Shown: piece after piece, positions 55,365 through 64,000 of the stretch
Layout: every line of letters starts with the position of its first letter
How positions within the stretch are numbered: the stretch's first letter is position 1
Assembly (NCBI RefSeq): GCF_028682175.1
Contig: NZ_JANHKS010000010.1
Location: forward strand, 62,001 to 126,000
Direction of reading: 5' to 3'
DNA length: 64,000 bases
DNA from: Pseudomonas putida
GTDB lineage: Bacteria; Pseudomonadota; Gammaproteobacteria; Pseudomonadales; Pseudomonadaceae
Notes under the pieces: generated by a model
What the model was told of the DNA's origin: nothing
Databases searched by the model: none
Seen by the model: the letters and a program-made list of their open reading frames with translations, nothing else
Made by a program: the position numbers and the translations under genes

Positions 55365-56201
55365 TTGGGGAGAGGTTATTGCGCGATTCTTTTGAAACAC
55401 GTATTCGTTGCAGCCCATCTTGCCGCCCACTGTTTTCAGTGTGCGCAACTCATAGCCCCGGTTTTTATAGAAGTCGAAGATCTGCCCAGGGCTGGAGACT
55501 TCAAACGGATAACCGCCCAACCAGTCGTAAAGGTCATACCAGACGTTCATTCCCCGAGGATAGGTCCTGTTCTTCAATACCTTCAGAAGTATGCTGGGGA
55601 GTGTTGGATACAGGCCGTGGATGAAAACGAAGAGCGGGCGGGTGAAGGAATACTTGTTGTAGGTCCTCTTGACGAAGGTCCAGTACCGGCTGACGAATGA
55701 CTGGTCGTTGTACAGGGCTATGAACAACTTCCCCTGCTCCGCCACATTGGCGTCGACATTGGCCAGGGCTTCCCACATCTTGCCCGTATGGTGCAGCACA
55801 CCCCACGAGTAGACGATATCGAAAGTCCCCAGGCCTGCCAGATACTGACGATCAAGCACCGAACCTGTCTGCACGTCCCAATCGCGGTCGGCAGGAAAAT
55901 AGCGTCTGCGCAGTTCTACTGCGCACGCGACCGATTTGGGGTCATAGTCGAAGGAAACCACTTTTGCGCCCAGGCGCCGTGCCGCGAGGGAAAACAGGCC
56001 ACTGCCACTGCCAATATCGAGGAATCGCTTCCCGGTCAGATCATCGACACCCAACATCTGCTTGAGGCTGTCGACGGCCTGCTGGATTCTTGATTCATCG
56101 AGCAACTTCAGGAAACGGGTCCAGTTTTCGCCAAACTCGAATCGTTCGCCGGTCTTGATTTCCTGTTCATGGGTGGGGGTAGTCGCACTAGCTTTCGTCA
56201 T
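55362..56201 (-). CDS. Class I SAM-dependent methyltransferase
   Basis: A 279-aa methyltransferase. Motif I is FLDIGSGSGLFSLAARRLGA near residue 62, motif II VVSFDYDPKSV, and the post-motif is FDIVYSWGVLHHTGKMWEA. A C-terminal lobe of about 90 residues is basic and aromatic-rich. In a polysaccharide locus it probably O- or N-methylates a sugar or caps a chain; the acceptor is not predictable. AAGGACGGTGAC precedes the ATG. It is separated from wbpL by 243 bp. Confidence 0.82.
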   Translation of the reverse strand: MTKASATTPTHEQEIKTGERFEFGENWTRFLKLLDESRIQQAVDSLKQMLGVDDLTGKRFLDIGSGSGLFSLAARRLGAKVVSFDYDPKSVACAVELRRRYFPADRDWDVQTGSVLDRQYLAGLGTFDIVYSWGVLHHTGKMWEALANVDANVAEQGKLFIALYNDQSFVSRYWTFVKRTYNKYSFTRPLFVFIHGLYPTLPSILLKVLKNRTYPRGMNVWYDLYDWLGGYPFEVSSPGQIFDFYKNRGYELRTLKTVGGKMGCNEYVFQKNRAITSPQ

Positions 56202-56444
56202 GTCACCGTCCTTGCAATCACGCGAGCTTGATTATTGTTAGTTGCTGAACATTCACCCTGCCAAGATAGCGCTGTACACATGTCCGATCGTACCGATCAC
56301 ACAAAGTGTTACAAAGTCTGGCAACCACCAGGGGCAATCGTTTCAGATAACGTCATAGCTGCGCGGATCGCAAGGAAAACCGCCAGTTGTCGATGAGCGG
56401 AACCCGTGCCTGGCTGGCCCGGGTCCCCATGGCCAATGGCCTGT

Positions 56445-57464
56445 CTACGCCGCCTTCTCGAGTTCGCCGGCGTGGTATTTGACCGCCAGCAGAACCAGCG
56501 GCACGTACGCCAGGACCAGCCCGACGATGCCATCCAGGCCCAGCAGCGCCACGCAGCATGCCACCGGCAGCAGCCAGAAGAGGTTGATCGCGGCAACTGC
56601 AAGCGTCACCGGCAAGTGCCTGCCGACCTTGCGCGATGCGTATTGATAGGCGTGGCTGCGGTGAGCCTCGTAGACCTTGTCTCCACGCAGCAGGCGACGG
56701 CCCAGGGTGAAGGTCGCGTCAACGATGAACACGCCCAGCAGGATCAACCAGGCCCAGAACAGCTGCGTGGAGGACCATGCTGCCTGAAGCGCGATGATGC
56801 CCAGTGCGATACCGAGGAACCCGCTGCCGGCGTCGCCCATGAAGATACGTGCAGGCGGAAAGTTCCAGTACAGGAAGCCAGCCACTGCCATGGCCAGCAC
56901 CAGTGGCAGCCAGATCAGATCGGCGGCGCCACTGAAGCAGTAGATCAGAATCGCGCCCAGGCACGCACAGATCGCCTCGACGCTGGCGATCCCGTCGATA
57001 CCGTCCATGAAGTTGTACAGGTTGAGCATCCAGACCAGATAGAAGGCGGCGAGCACCAGGCCGATCCAGCCCGGCTCGATGCTCACCCCGAACAGAATCA
57101 CGGTCGGCAACCCGCCCATCCAGAACAACGCCCAGACAGCAGCCGCGAAATGCCCCAGCAGGCGCCATCTTGCGGCGATGTGACCGTGGTCATCCATGAA
57201 ACCGATCACGGCGATCAGTGCCCCTGCCCCGCCGATGGCAATGACCTGGCTGGCTGTGGCCAGACCTGCCCCGTACAGCAGTGGCAGCGACGCGATGAAC
57301 GAGACGACGATCGCCACCCCGCCACCGCGTGGCGTGGGGATGGTGTGCGAGCTGCGCGCGTTGGGGATATCGATGATGCTGCGGGCCAGGGCATAGCGAC
57401 GCAGTTGCCAGGTCAGCAGCAGCGAAACGACGGCCACGAGGGGAAACAGTAACCAATAGATCAT
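56445..57464 (-). CDS. wbpL: WbpL, initiating undecaprenyl-phosphate sugar-1-phosphate transferase
   Basis: A 339-aa polytopic enzyme of the MraY/WecA/WbpL family with about 10-11 TM helices. It transfers a HexNAc-1-phosphate (FucNAc, QuiNAc or GlcNAc) to undecaprenyl phosphate, starting the O-unit. Family motifs: SSHTIPTPRGGGVA, the Mg loop LYNFMDGIDGIAS and the His-rich cytosolic loop HRSHAYQYASRK. The start overlaps the reductase gene by 4 bp (ATGA). Confidence 0.93.
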   Translation of the reverse strand: MIYWLLFPLVAVVSLLLTWQLRRYALARSIIDIPNARSSHTIPTPRGGGVAIVVSFIASLPLLYGAGLATASQVIAIGGAGALIAVIGFMDDHGHIAARWRLLGHFAAAVWALFWMGGLPTVILFGVSIEPGWIGLVLAAFYLVWMLNLYNFMDGIDGIASVEAICACLGAILIYCFSGAADLIWLPLVLAMAVAGFLYWNFPPARIFMGDAGSGFLGIALGIIALQAAWSSTQLFWAWLILLGVFIVDATFTLGRRLLRGDKVYEAHRSHAYQYASRKVGRHLPVTLAVAAINLFWLLPVACCVALLGLDGIVGLVLAYVPLVLLAVKYHAGELEKAA

Positions 57465-58444
57465 TTGTCTTGATGTTCCTGAAAATGCCTGGCGGCGAGC
57501 TTCAATGCATCATTCACCGCCAACGGAGGCTCCCATCCCAGCAGGGAGCGAGTCTTGCTGATATCAACTTGTAACGACCCGAAGAGTCGTTGTGAAAAGG
57601 CCTGTTTGCCCAGTAACCCGGCACCGGCGCGCAACAGGCTTTCTGGTACCGGCAACAGGCGCGCGGGCCGGCCAAGGGCCTGGGCCATCCGCCGCAGCAG
57701 ATCGCTGGTGGACAGATCTTCTCCATCGCTGACCAGGAAGACCTGATTGGCAGCCGCAGGATGCTCGATACAGGTCACCACCAGATCCACCAGGTTGCCC
57801 AGCGCCACCAGGCTGCGTCGGTTGTGGATCGCTCCCAGCGGCAAGGGAACGCCCTTGTCGAGCCAGCGCATCATGCTCAGGAAGTTGGCCCTCACGCCCG
57901 GCCCGTAGACCAGAGGCGGGCGAATGATGACGACGTCCATCCCGGTGGTAGCGGCCAGTTCCAGCAAGCCCTGTTCAGCCTCGTGTTTCGAGATGCCATA
58001 GGGGTCTGCCGGCATCGGCGTGTCGTTCGCGGTATACGCCGAGGATGGGGGTGTCCCCTCCCCGTTCACCTTGATCGAACTGATAAAGATGAAGCGTTTC
58101 ACACCCGCTTCTGCAGCTTCGCGAGCCAGGGTCAGGGTGCCCGCCACATTGACCTTCCTGAACTCGCTGAGCGGATCGGCGCTTTGGTCGTCCATCATGT
58201 GAACCCGGGCGGCCGCATGAATGACGGTCGAAACCCCTGCCAACCCTTGGGCCCAGGAAAAGTCCGGGGCCAGCGAGAACACCAGCCTGTTGACACGCGG
58301 GTCATCGGGCAAATGGGCATCTGCACGGCGAACGGCGGCAACCAGTTCGCCACTGCCGCGCTCGAGCAATGCCTGCAGCAAAGCCCCACCTACAAAACCG
58401 TTGGCGCCGGTAATCAGGATCTTGCCATCACGTTCCTGGCTCAC
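57461..58444 (-). CDS. wbpV: WbpV/WbpK-like UDP-4-keto-6-deoxy-HexNAc reductase
   Basis: A 327-aa extended SDR. The NAD(P) motif is ITGANGFVGGALL at the N-terminus; catalytic Ser lies in FISSIKVNG and the YxxxK pair in DPYGISKHEAE. In P. aeruginosa the gene before wbpL is WbpV or WbpK, which reduces the WbpM product to UDP-QuiNAc or UDP-FucNAc; the same role is expected. It starts at GTG 58444 with TTGGAGGCCCGAGC, overlapping the upstream glycosyltransferase stop (GTGA). V and K cannot be told apart by eye. Confidence 0.85.
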   Translation of the reverse strand: MSQERDGKILITGANGFVGGALLQALLERGSGELVAAVRRADAHLPDDPRVNRLVFSLAPDFSWAQGLAGVSTVIHAAARVHMMDDQSADPLSEFRKVNVAGTLTLAREAAEAGVKRFIFISSIKVNGEGTPPSSAYTANDTPMPADPYGISKHEAEQGLLELAATTGMDVVIIRPPLVYGPGVRANFLSMMRWLDKGVPLPLGAIHNRRSLVALGNLVDLVVTCIEHPAAANQVFLVSDGEDLSTSDLLRRMAQALGRPARLLPVPESLLRAGAGLLGKQAFSQRLFGSLQVDISKTRSLLGWEPPLAVNDALKLAARHFQEHQDK

Positions 58445-59574
58445 GCTCGGGCCTCCAACTGCTGGTAGATGTGCAGGTGCGCATCGACGATCTTGTCGAT
58501 GCCAAATTCTCTTTGCGCCAACTCCCAGCCGTTGCGTGCCAGCCGGGCGCGCAGTTCGGCATCCCTGACCAGGCGTTCGATGGCGTCCGCCAGGGCCTCG
58601 GCGTCCTGGACGGGAACCAGCAGCCCGGTGGTGCCGGGCTCGATGGCATCGCGACATCCCGGGACATCGGTGGTCACCACCGCCCGGGCGCACGCAGCCG
58701 CTTCGACCAGTACCTTGGGCAGGCCTTCGCGGTAGGACGGCAGCACGACAATGTTCGAATCGGCAAAGATCCCGGCAATATCCCGGCGATAGCCCATCAC
58801 TTCCACGGTGCCGGCCTGACGCCAGACGTCCAGCTCCTGCGCCGAAATCGAGGTCGGGTTGCCCGGGTCGATGTCGCCCACCAGACGAAAGTGCACGGGC
58901 ACATTGCGCTGCTGGAGAATTTGCGCGGCGCGCACGAACTCCCTTACCCCTTTGTCGTTCAACAGCCGGGCCGCCATGGCCACGACAACACGGTCGCCCA
59001 CAGGCTCGTCACTGGCCTTGTAGAGGGACAGATCCACCCCCGAACCGCGAATGATGCAGGCCTTTTCACCCGACAGGGCGCCAGCCTCGATCAGCGTGTC
59101 GCGGTCGTCGGTGTTCTGGAAAATGGCGGTCAGGTTTCGCTTGCCCAGTGCAATGCGGTACAGGGTCGTGACCAGTGTCCGCACGATGCGGGCTTTCAAG
59201 CCCTGGGCCATGAAGATGAAACCCAGCCCCGACACCGCGACGACGACCGAGTGCACGCGGGCAATTCGAGCCGCTATACCGCCATAGATCACAGGCTTGA
59301 TCGTCACCAGGTGGACCAGATCCGGTTTCAGTGAGCGAAACAGCCGCAAAATCGCCCAGAACAGCACCAGCTCCTTCAACGGGTTACGACCACTTCGATC
59401 CAGAGGCAGGGGGTGGTGTTTCAAACCCTGTGCCGTTATCTCCTCGACTGCGGCGCCCGGCATGGTCGCCACGTGGGTATCCCAGCCCATGGCACTGACT
59501 TTCAACGCGATCGCCATGCGATGGGATACGAAAAAAGCAGGGTCATTGACTACAAACAAAATACGGCGATTCAT
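58441..59574 (-). CDS. Glycosyltransferase family 4
   Basis: A 377-aa GT-B enzyme. N-terminal FVVNDPAFFVSHRMAIALKV fits the PglA/WbpH/TuaC-like subgroup that adds the second sugar. The C-terminal donor site has VAMAARLLNDKGVREFV and the E-x7-E motif YREGLPKVLVEAAA. The start at 59574 has GGAG 7 nt before it. It is the first of a tightly coupled trio with wbpV and wbpL (4-bp overlaps). Proximity to the initiating enzyme suggests it elongates the WbpL product. Confidence 0.88.
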   Translation of the reverse strand: MNRRILFVVNDPAFFVSHRMAIALKVSAMGWDTHVATMPGAAVEEITAQGLKHHPLPLDRSGRNPLKELVLFWAILRLFRSLKPDLVHLVTIKPVIYGGIAARIARVHSVVVAVSGLGFIFMAQGLKARIVRTLVTTLYRIALGKRNLTAIFQNTDDRDTLIEAGALSGEKACIIRGSGVDLSLYKASDEPVGDRVVVAMAARLLNDKGVREFVRAAQILQQRNVPVHFRLVGDIDPGNPTSISAQELDVWRQAGTVEVMGYRRDIAGIFADSNIVVLPSYREGLPKVLVEAAACARAVVTTDVPGCRDAIEPGTTGLLVPVQDAEALADAIERLVRDAELRARLARNGWELAQREFGIDKIVDAHLHIYQQLEARA

Positions 59575-59669
59575 TGCAACTCCATTTACGTCCATCCGGC
59601 ATCATACGTGACATCGCCATTGCTCTCGAGAAGGCCGAATTCAAGAGAGCGTGCATGCACAGCTCTTTT

Positions 59670-60644
59670 TCAGACCGCCCAGCCGAACCCGGGCAAGAAC
59701 AGTCTCGGCAACCATTGCATGCAGAAGTAGAAAGCAAACATCAGATAGAAGGCCTGCTTGCGCCAGCCTGTCAGTTGCAGGGCAGCCAACATGATGAGGA
59801 TCAGTCCGCTTTCAAAGATCCTCGCCCCGATCGGAAGCGCAAAGTAGCTGACCAGGTAGAACAGCAAGAGCCCCGCCTGAAAGCTGTTGGCTCGCAGGAA
59901 AGTGGGACCCTGCAAGATAAAGAGCGTGAAAAAGCCCAGCCAGAACACAAAGCCCAGGCCACTGATTTCCAACGCGGCGGACTGGTATTGATCACCCTGC
60001 CTGGCGCCCAATTGCGAGGCCAGCCAGAGACTCGTACCGGCCAGCAGCAAACTGACGATCAGGTAAGTGAGAAGCCGCAACCCGGCGGAGAAGTTGAACC
60101 TGACGAAAAAGCAGTTCAATGCGTAGAGAAAGATGACGAAAAAGAACGAGGCATGAATAAGCGGTGTCAGGCACAACAGCACGACCCGGGTGGACTTGCT
60201 TGCACCGAACCACGCCAGCAGGAACACCGCCACCGCGACGCCCTGTCTCAAGTGGATCACATGGTTCTTGAGGATCTGCGGGAGCAACAGGAACAGCACC
60301 AGGATAATCAGCGCACGGGGCTCGGTCTGCAACGTCAGGTAAGCGACCACGAACGACGATATGAAGATGATGATCCGCAGGACGCCCTTCGGGTCGGCCA
60401 GATTTCCCAGCAGTATGTTGATGCCCAGCCAGACCGGTTCATTGGTCAGGCTTCTGAGCCAGCCCTGGCTCAAGTTCGACTTGAACACGTTCACGGCGTC
60501 AATGGCGTACAGGATGTAGTTATCGCGATCGATAAACATGTCCACTGGCAGGCTTGCCAGGATGGCCGCGAAGACGAAAGCCAGGAACAGACACCTGTAG
60601 CGATGATGATGAACAATCGTCTGAAAGGTCACCGGTGGGTACAT
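59670..60644 (-). CDS. wzy: EpsG/Wzy-like O-antigen polymerase
   Basis: A 324-aa inner-membrane protein with about 10 TM helices of the EpsG family. DRDNYILYAI near the N-terminus, a typical HLRQGVAVAVFLLAW segment (RQG motif) and an HASFFF stretch are all seen in EpsG-type polymerases. It would link lipid-borne repeat units in the periplasm. The start is ATG 60644, with AAGGTGAG 10 nt upstream; GTG 60659 is possible but overlaps that site. Wzy proteins diverge strongly, so the assignment rests on topology and context. Confidence 0.75.
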   Translation of the reverse strand: MYPPVTFQTIVHHHRYRCLFLAFVFAAILASLPVDMFIDRDNYILYAIDAVNVFKSNLSQGWLRSLTNEPVWLGINILLGNLADPKGVLRIIIFISSFVVAYLTLQTEPRALIILVLFLLLPQILKNHVIHLRQGVAVAVFLLAWFGASKSTRVVLLCLTPLIHASFFFVIFLYALNCFFVRFNFSAGLRLLTYLIVSLLLAGTSLWLASQLGARQGDQYQSAALEISGLGFVFWLGFFTLFILQGPTFLRANSFQAGLLLFYLVSYFALPIGARIFESGLILIMLAALQLTGWRKQAFYLMFAFYFCMQWLPRLFLPGFGWAV

Positions 60645-60689
60645 AAGGTTAGATCTCACCTTGAATAAATCCCTGCTCTATTTAACTGC

Positions 60690-61979
60690 TCAGCCACCGG
60701 CGGGTGTGCTGATAACATCGTTCAAGGTTTTCCCGCTCAGCCTGACCCCTATCGAAAACATCAGGAAGCTGGTGCCATACGCCAGGCGGAAAAGAAAGCC
60801 GCCTCGTTTCTGGATCTCGGCATCACTGAGTGGTGTCAACTTCAGGTCACGGAAGTTGTTCGAGCACTGCTGGATGGAAAACAGCGCAGCCTTCTCGACC
60901 TGCCGGGCGCTCAATTCACGCTTTTGCTCGGGCGACGAGGCGTAGTAGTCGAGCAACAGTTGCAGGGCTTGCTGTTTCGGGTACAGGCCATCTTCGTTGT
61001 ACGAGAAACCGGGGATGTCGCTGAAGAAGCCATACGTCAGGGGCTCGTTGAGGTTCTCAATGCCAATGACGGACGGAACACCCGCACCCGCGGCTTCCAC
61101 GATGGCAGTACCGGAGCCTACGAAGACGTCGAACTGGCTCACTTCGCGGACAAAATTCGAGTGCTCCAGATTACCCTTCAGGCTGACATACTCCTGAATA
61201 CCCAATGCATCGATCTTGCTGGCCATCTCTTCTTTCTGCGGCCCTTCCCCATAGATGACATATTTCGCGGGGATCTGCTGGTCACGCAGTGCCTTGACGA
61301 CATCCAGCATCCAGAAGTTGTAACTCTTGAACGTCACCAGCCTGCCCACACTGCCCAGCACAAATTCAGGCACGGGTGCGCGTTCGTAAGTCTGCCGGGT
61401 GTTCAAATCGATGACACCCAACGGGAACACATTCACGTCGGCGAAACTCTGCTGGTACTGGCGTTGGTAGAAATCCACCAGCACTTCATTGAAGAACAGC
61501 AGGTTGTTGCGCTGCAGCACCTGGGAAAACAGCCGACGATTGCATCGCTCGTAGTGCGGCAGACGGGGGGCGCCCCAGCAGTACTCGAGCGAATGATAAA
61601 GTCCCATGCTGATGGGCACATTGACCTTGGCCAGCGCCATCAGGCGAAATGCAAAGTGCGCACAGAACCCGTTGGAAACATGGACTGAGTCAACGGTTGC
61701 AAATGCATCCTTCACGGCTTTCCTGTTCAACGGAAGCATGGAGGACAGGTGAAACGGCACCCGGCGGGTCAAGGGACCCAGCACAGGGTTGATCCAGTCG
61801 GTCAGGAAATAGACGTTTGCGTAAAGACGCGCCTTCTCAACCAGTTCCGCATTACTTTTAGACGGAGGGCTCAACAGGAGAATACTGGTGGGCAGATGCT
61901 GGGCAGCCCTCTCCTTTGCCAGGCGCACGAAGAATGTCTCAATCCCGCCAATCGCCAACGAACCATGGATTAGAAGCAT
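60690..61979 (-). CDS. Glycosyltransferase family 4
   Basis: A 429-aa GT-B enzyme. N-terminal HGSLAIGGIETFFVRLA is the glycine-rich acceptor loop. The C-terminal donor domain has SVGRLVTFKSYNFWMLDVV and a modified E-x7-E region (VGSGTAIVEAAGAGVPSV, first Glu not evident). About 40 C-terminal residues are hydrophobic or basic and could associate with the membrane. The start at 61979 is 1 nt after the wzx stop, so translation is coupled. Confidence 0.84.
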   Translation of the reverse strand: MLLIHGSLAIGGIETFFVRLAKERAAQHLPTSILLLSPPSKSNAELVEKARLYANVYFLTDWINPVLGPLTRRVPFHLSSMLPLNRKAVKDAFATVDSVHVSNGFCAHFAFRLMALAKVNVPISMGLYHSLEYCWGAPRLPHYERCNRRLFSQVLQRNNLLFFNEVLVDFYQRQYQQSFADVNVFPLGVIDLNTRQTYERAPVPEFVLGSVGRLVTFKSYNFWMLDVVKALRDQQIPAKYVIYGEGPQKEEMASKIDALGIQEYVSLKGNLEHSNFVREVSQFDVFVGSGTAIVEAAGAGVPSVIGIENLNEPLTYGFFSDIPGFSYNEDGLYPKQQALQLLLDYYASSPEQKRELSARQVEKAALFSIQQCSNNFRDLKLTPLSDAEIQKRGGFLFRLAYGTSFLMFSIGVRLSGKTLNDVISTPAGG

Positions 61980-61980
61980 A

Positions 61981-63387
61981 TCAATCAAATTTCCGTATAT
62001 ACAAAACCGACGCCACCAGGCTATGCCGATAAGCAATGAGACAGGTGACCAAGGCAAAAACCCACATCACAGGCGAATAGGAACCCAGCAGCGTCCCTGC
62101 CAATGCCTGGGCACAGGCCATCGCAGTCACGATAAGGGCGCAGAAGTAAAAACGTAGTCTTGGCATATATTTCCACACCCGGATCGATGCTTCCGTGCGA
62201 AACACCACGTACGCATAAAACGAAATCGCCGAAGCGGCAGCAGCACCGGCAGCGCCGTGGGCTGGAATCAGCCACACGTTGAGTCCGGCATTGATCAGCA
62301 GCGCGAGCAACGTCACCAGAGGCGCGAACCTGGTGGCATTGGAGATGTTGATTCCAACACCTGTCGCCTCTGCAATCATGATGAACAACGGCGGTAGAAG
62401 GCAGGCCATCAGGATGTACTCGATAGCGCCATAACCTGCCGGCAGAAAGTAAGGCACGCACCACGCGAACATGGCGACGATGCACACCAGCACGAAGGAA
62501 AAGACCTGAAGGCCTTCACTCACCTCGACAATCCTGTCGACCGAAACGCCTTCTGCCACCCATCTATAGATCATCGGGTGCCAGATGGTCGAAAATATTT
62601 GCTGAAACAGGATGGCAATACCGGCCAGGGTCGACGCCAGGGCATACACGCCCAACTCCGAGAGCGAGGAGTACGCCTTGACCATGATCCGGTCCATGAA
62701 GCTCAGCCCCCAGAAGGCGATGCCATTGATCACCAGAGGCAGGCCGAACGACAACAGGGTGCTGATACTCGCCTTGTCGACGGGCGCACCGAAGTACCGG
62801 GTAAGACTGGGCCGCAAGTAATAGAACATGATCGCGACCGCCATGCCCCAGCCCACGACTTGCGCTATCACCAGATAGGTGAAGTTCTTGTACTCGGGAA
62901 ACAGGTAGACGGCCGCGACCATCCCCAGGATCAGCGCCTTGGGGATGATTCGGGTCAACGAGTACGCGAACGGCATTTCCTTCATCCGCAGGAACACGGA
63001 CAGGAAGCGTTCGAGATACAGAATCAGCAGGGTCAGCGCGGCCAGTCCGTACAGGGCAAAGCTGTCCAGATCGAACAGCAGCCCCGACAGCCTGTCACCA
63101 AAGCAGGCCAGCACCGCGACGAGCACCAGCAGCAGCACAAGGCCCGGCACAAGGCAGGTCTTGGCCAGCCGCTCGCCGCCCTGCTCCTCGTTGAACCGCC
63201 TGACGTACGCCTGATCCAGGCCCAGGCTCAGTCCGACGACCGCTAGCGACAGCACGACCTGAAACAGTGCGATTCGACCTACATCCTCCTGACTGAAGAA
63301 CCATGCCATGACCGGCAGGGTGACCAAGCTGAAGAAAGCGCCAAGTACCGTACCGGTGGCATAGACAGCAACAGCCTTCAACTTCAA
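61981..63387 (-). CDS. wzx: Wzx O-unit flippase
   Basis: A 468-aa MOP-superfamily flippase with about 14 TM helices, typical of Wzx/RfbX. It begins KLKAVAVYATGTVLGAFFSLV, with LGLDQAYVRRFNEEQ after TM2. It moves undecaprenyl-PP-linked O-units to the periplasm. The start codon is TTG at 63387, set by a strong GGAGAGG 8 nt upstream, and overlaps the aminotransferase stop by 4 bp (TTGA). Confidence 0.87.
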   Translation of the reverse strand: MKLKAVAVYATGTVLGAFFSLVTLPVMAWFFSQEDVGRIALFQVVLSLAVVGLSLGLDQAYVRRFNEEQGGERLAKTCLVPGLVLLLVLVAVLACFGDRLSGLLFDLDSFALYGLAALTLLILYLERFLSVFLRMKEMPFAYSLTRIIPKALILGMVAAVYLFPEYKNFTYLVIAQVVGWGMAVAIMFYYLRPSLTRYFGAPVDKASISTLLSFGLPLVINGIAFWGLSFMDRIMVKAYSSLSELGVYALASTLAGIAILFQQIFSTIWHPMIYRWVAEGVSVDRIVEVSEGLQVFSFVLVCIVAMFAWCVPYFLPAGYGAIEYILMACLLPPLFIMIAEATGVGINISNATRFAPLVTLLALLINAGLNVWLIPAHGAAGAAAASAISFYAYVVFRTEASIRVWKYMPRLRFYFCALIVTAMACAQALAGTLLGSYSPVMWVFALVTCLIAYRHSLVASVLYIRKFD

Positions 63388-64000
63388 CTGAAGAACCTCT
63401 CCAGTTGCGAGGCAATGTGTTGCAAGTCGGTCGAACTCAGGCCGTAGAAGATCGGCAGCCTGATGAGCCGTTCGCTTTCCAGGGTCGTGTAGGTGTCCTG
63501 CCCATGGAAACGGCTGAACCGAGGCCCGGCGACCGCGGTGTGCAAAGGTACGTAATGGAACACTGCGTAGACACCGTTCTCGGACAGATGCTTGAGCAGT
63601 GCCGTCCGCACGTCGATGTCCTTCACCTTCACGTAAAACATGTGGGCGTTGTGTTCGCAGCCCTCTGGCAGCGTCGGCAGCTCGATATGCCCGGCAGCCA
63701 TCAGCGGCGTCAGAAGCTCATGGTAGGTGTTCCATGTCGCCAGTCTGTTGCGCTTGATCTCGTCGCACTTCTCAAGTTGCCCCCACAGGTATGCGGCCTG
63801 CAAGTCCGAAGGAAGGTAACTGCTGCCCACGTCCACCCAGGTGTACTTGTCGACCATTCCGCGGAAGAACTGGCTGCGGTTGGTGCCCTTCTCACGAATG
63901 ATTTCCGCCCGGTTGGCGAAGTCTTCGTGATTGATGATGAGCAACCCGCCCTCGCCGCCGCTGGTGTAGTTCTTGGTCTCGTGGAAGCTGAACGCACCCA
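63384..64000 (-). CDS. WecE-type sugar aminotransferase (partial, 5' end outside)
   Basis: The C-terminal 205 codons of a DegT/DnrJ/EryC1 PLP aminotransferase. The PLP-lysine motif SFHETKN is at the window edge and GGEGG follows it, the WecE/RffA pattern for making dTDP-4-amino-4,6-dideoxy-galactose. Later blocks VDVGSSYLPSDLQAAYLWGQL and HNAHMFYVKV are typical. The reading frame runs open through 64000, and the N-terminal third is not in the window. It overlaps wzx by 4 bp. Confidence 0.88.
   Translation of the reverse strand, partial: GAFSFHETKNYTSGGEGGLLIINHEDFANRAEIIREKGTNRSQFFRGMVDKYTWVDVGSSYLPSDLQAAYLWGQLEKCDEIKRNRLATWNTYHELLTPLMAAGHIELPTLPEGCEHNAHMFYVKVKDIDVRTALLKHLSENGVYAVFHYVPLHTAVAGPRFSRFHGQDTYTTLESERLIRLPIFYGLSSTDLQHIASQLERFFS

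Noticed and set aside
58445..58693. Upstream extension of the WbpV-like frame
   Set aside because: It overlaps the glycosyltransferase gene in another frame and is Arg/Gly-rich; GTG 58444 has a strong ribosome site.

Overview
The window is chromosomal DNA of a fluorescent Pseudomonas, most likely the P. fluorescens complex. Four things point there: GC-rich coding sequence; many REP/REPIN repeats of the GTAGGAGTGAGCTTGCTCGCGA type; gene order over the first 22 kb that follows P. aeruginosa PAO1 PA2824-PA2852 from memory; and an EF-P/EarP arginine-rhamnosylation pair. I see no rRNA, tRNA, CRISPR array, prophage or insertion sequence.

0-22 kb is a core block: AAA+ ATPase, SagS-type hybrid kinase, msrB-gpx, alaA, htpX, tpm, LigB-type dioxygenase, DEAD-box helicase, crotonase, SpeE-like protein, class II DAHP synthase, YcaQ-like glycosylase, a DUF1127 protein with a LysR regulator, TauE exporter, ohrR-ohr plus a secreted esterase, then earP-efp. 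Oxidative and thiol defence is the recurring theme (Gpx, MsrB, Ohr/OhrR). 22-36 kb is an accessory stretch of small membrane proteins, a GreA/B-like protein, a divergent NADH-dehydrogenase-like flavoprotein/Rrf2 pair, two DUF202 proteins, two diguanylate cyclases, a DeoR regulator, a 58-aa acidic small ORF, a BVMO-like flavoprotein and an SdaC-type carrier.

35.7-41.3 kb is a copper-responsive disulfide module: dsbS-dsbR divergent from dsbD-dsbE-dsbG, with a site matching the published DsbR consensus between them. A dense REP cluster, a TetR regulator and a FabF-type ketosynthase follow.

44 kb to the end is the distal part of the O-antigen/surface polysaccharide locus, read on the minus strand: WecE-type aminotransferase (cut by the window edge), Wzx, glycosyltransferase, EpsG/Wzy-like polymerase, glycosyltransferase, WbpV/K-like reductase, WbpL, methyltransferase, MurJ-like flippase, glycosyltransferase, AsnB-like amidotransferase, phosphomannomutase, WbpM and ComEA. 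One plus-strand gene for a 501-aa polytopic membrane protein interrupts it. WbpM and the WbpV-like reductase would make a UDP-6-deoxy-HexNAc, WbpL would load it on undecaprenyl phosphate, the glycosyltransferases extend it, and Wzx and Wzy export and polymerise it. REPs are frequent up to 41.6 kb and absent afterwards.

The points most worth a second look are the uncatalogued 58-aa acidic ORF at 31.3 kb, a perfect 18-bp hairpin just upstream of efp, an Lgt-like membrane domain fused to the DsbE thioredoxin domain, and two flippases of different families in one polysaccharide locus.
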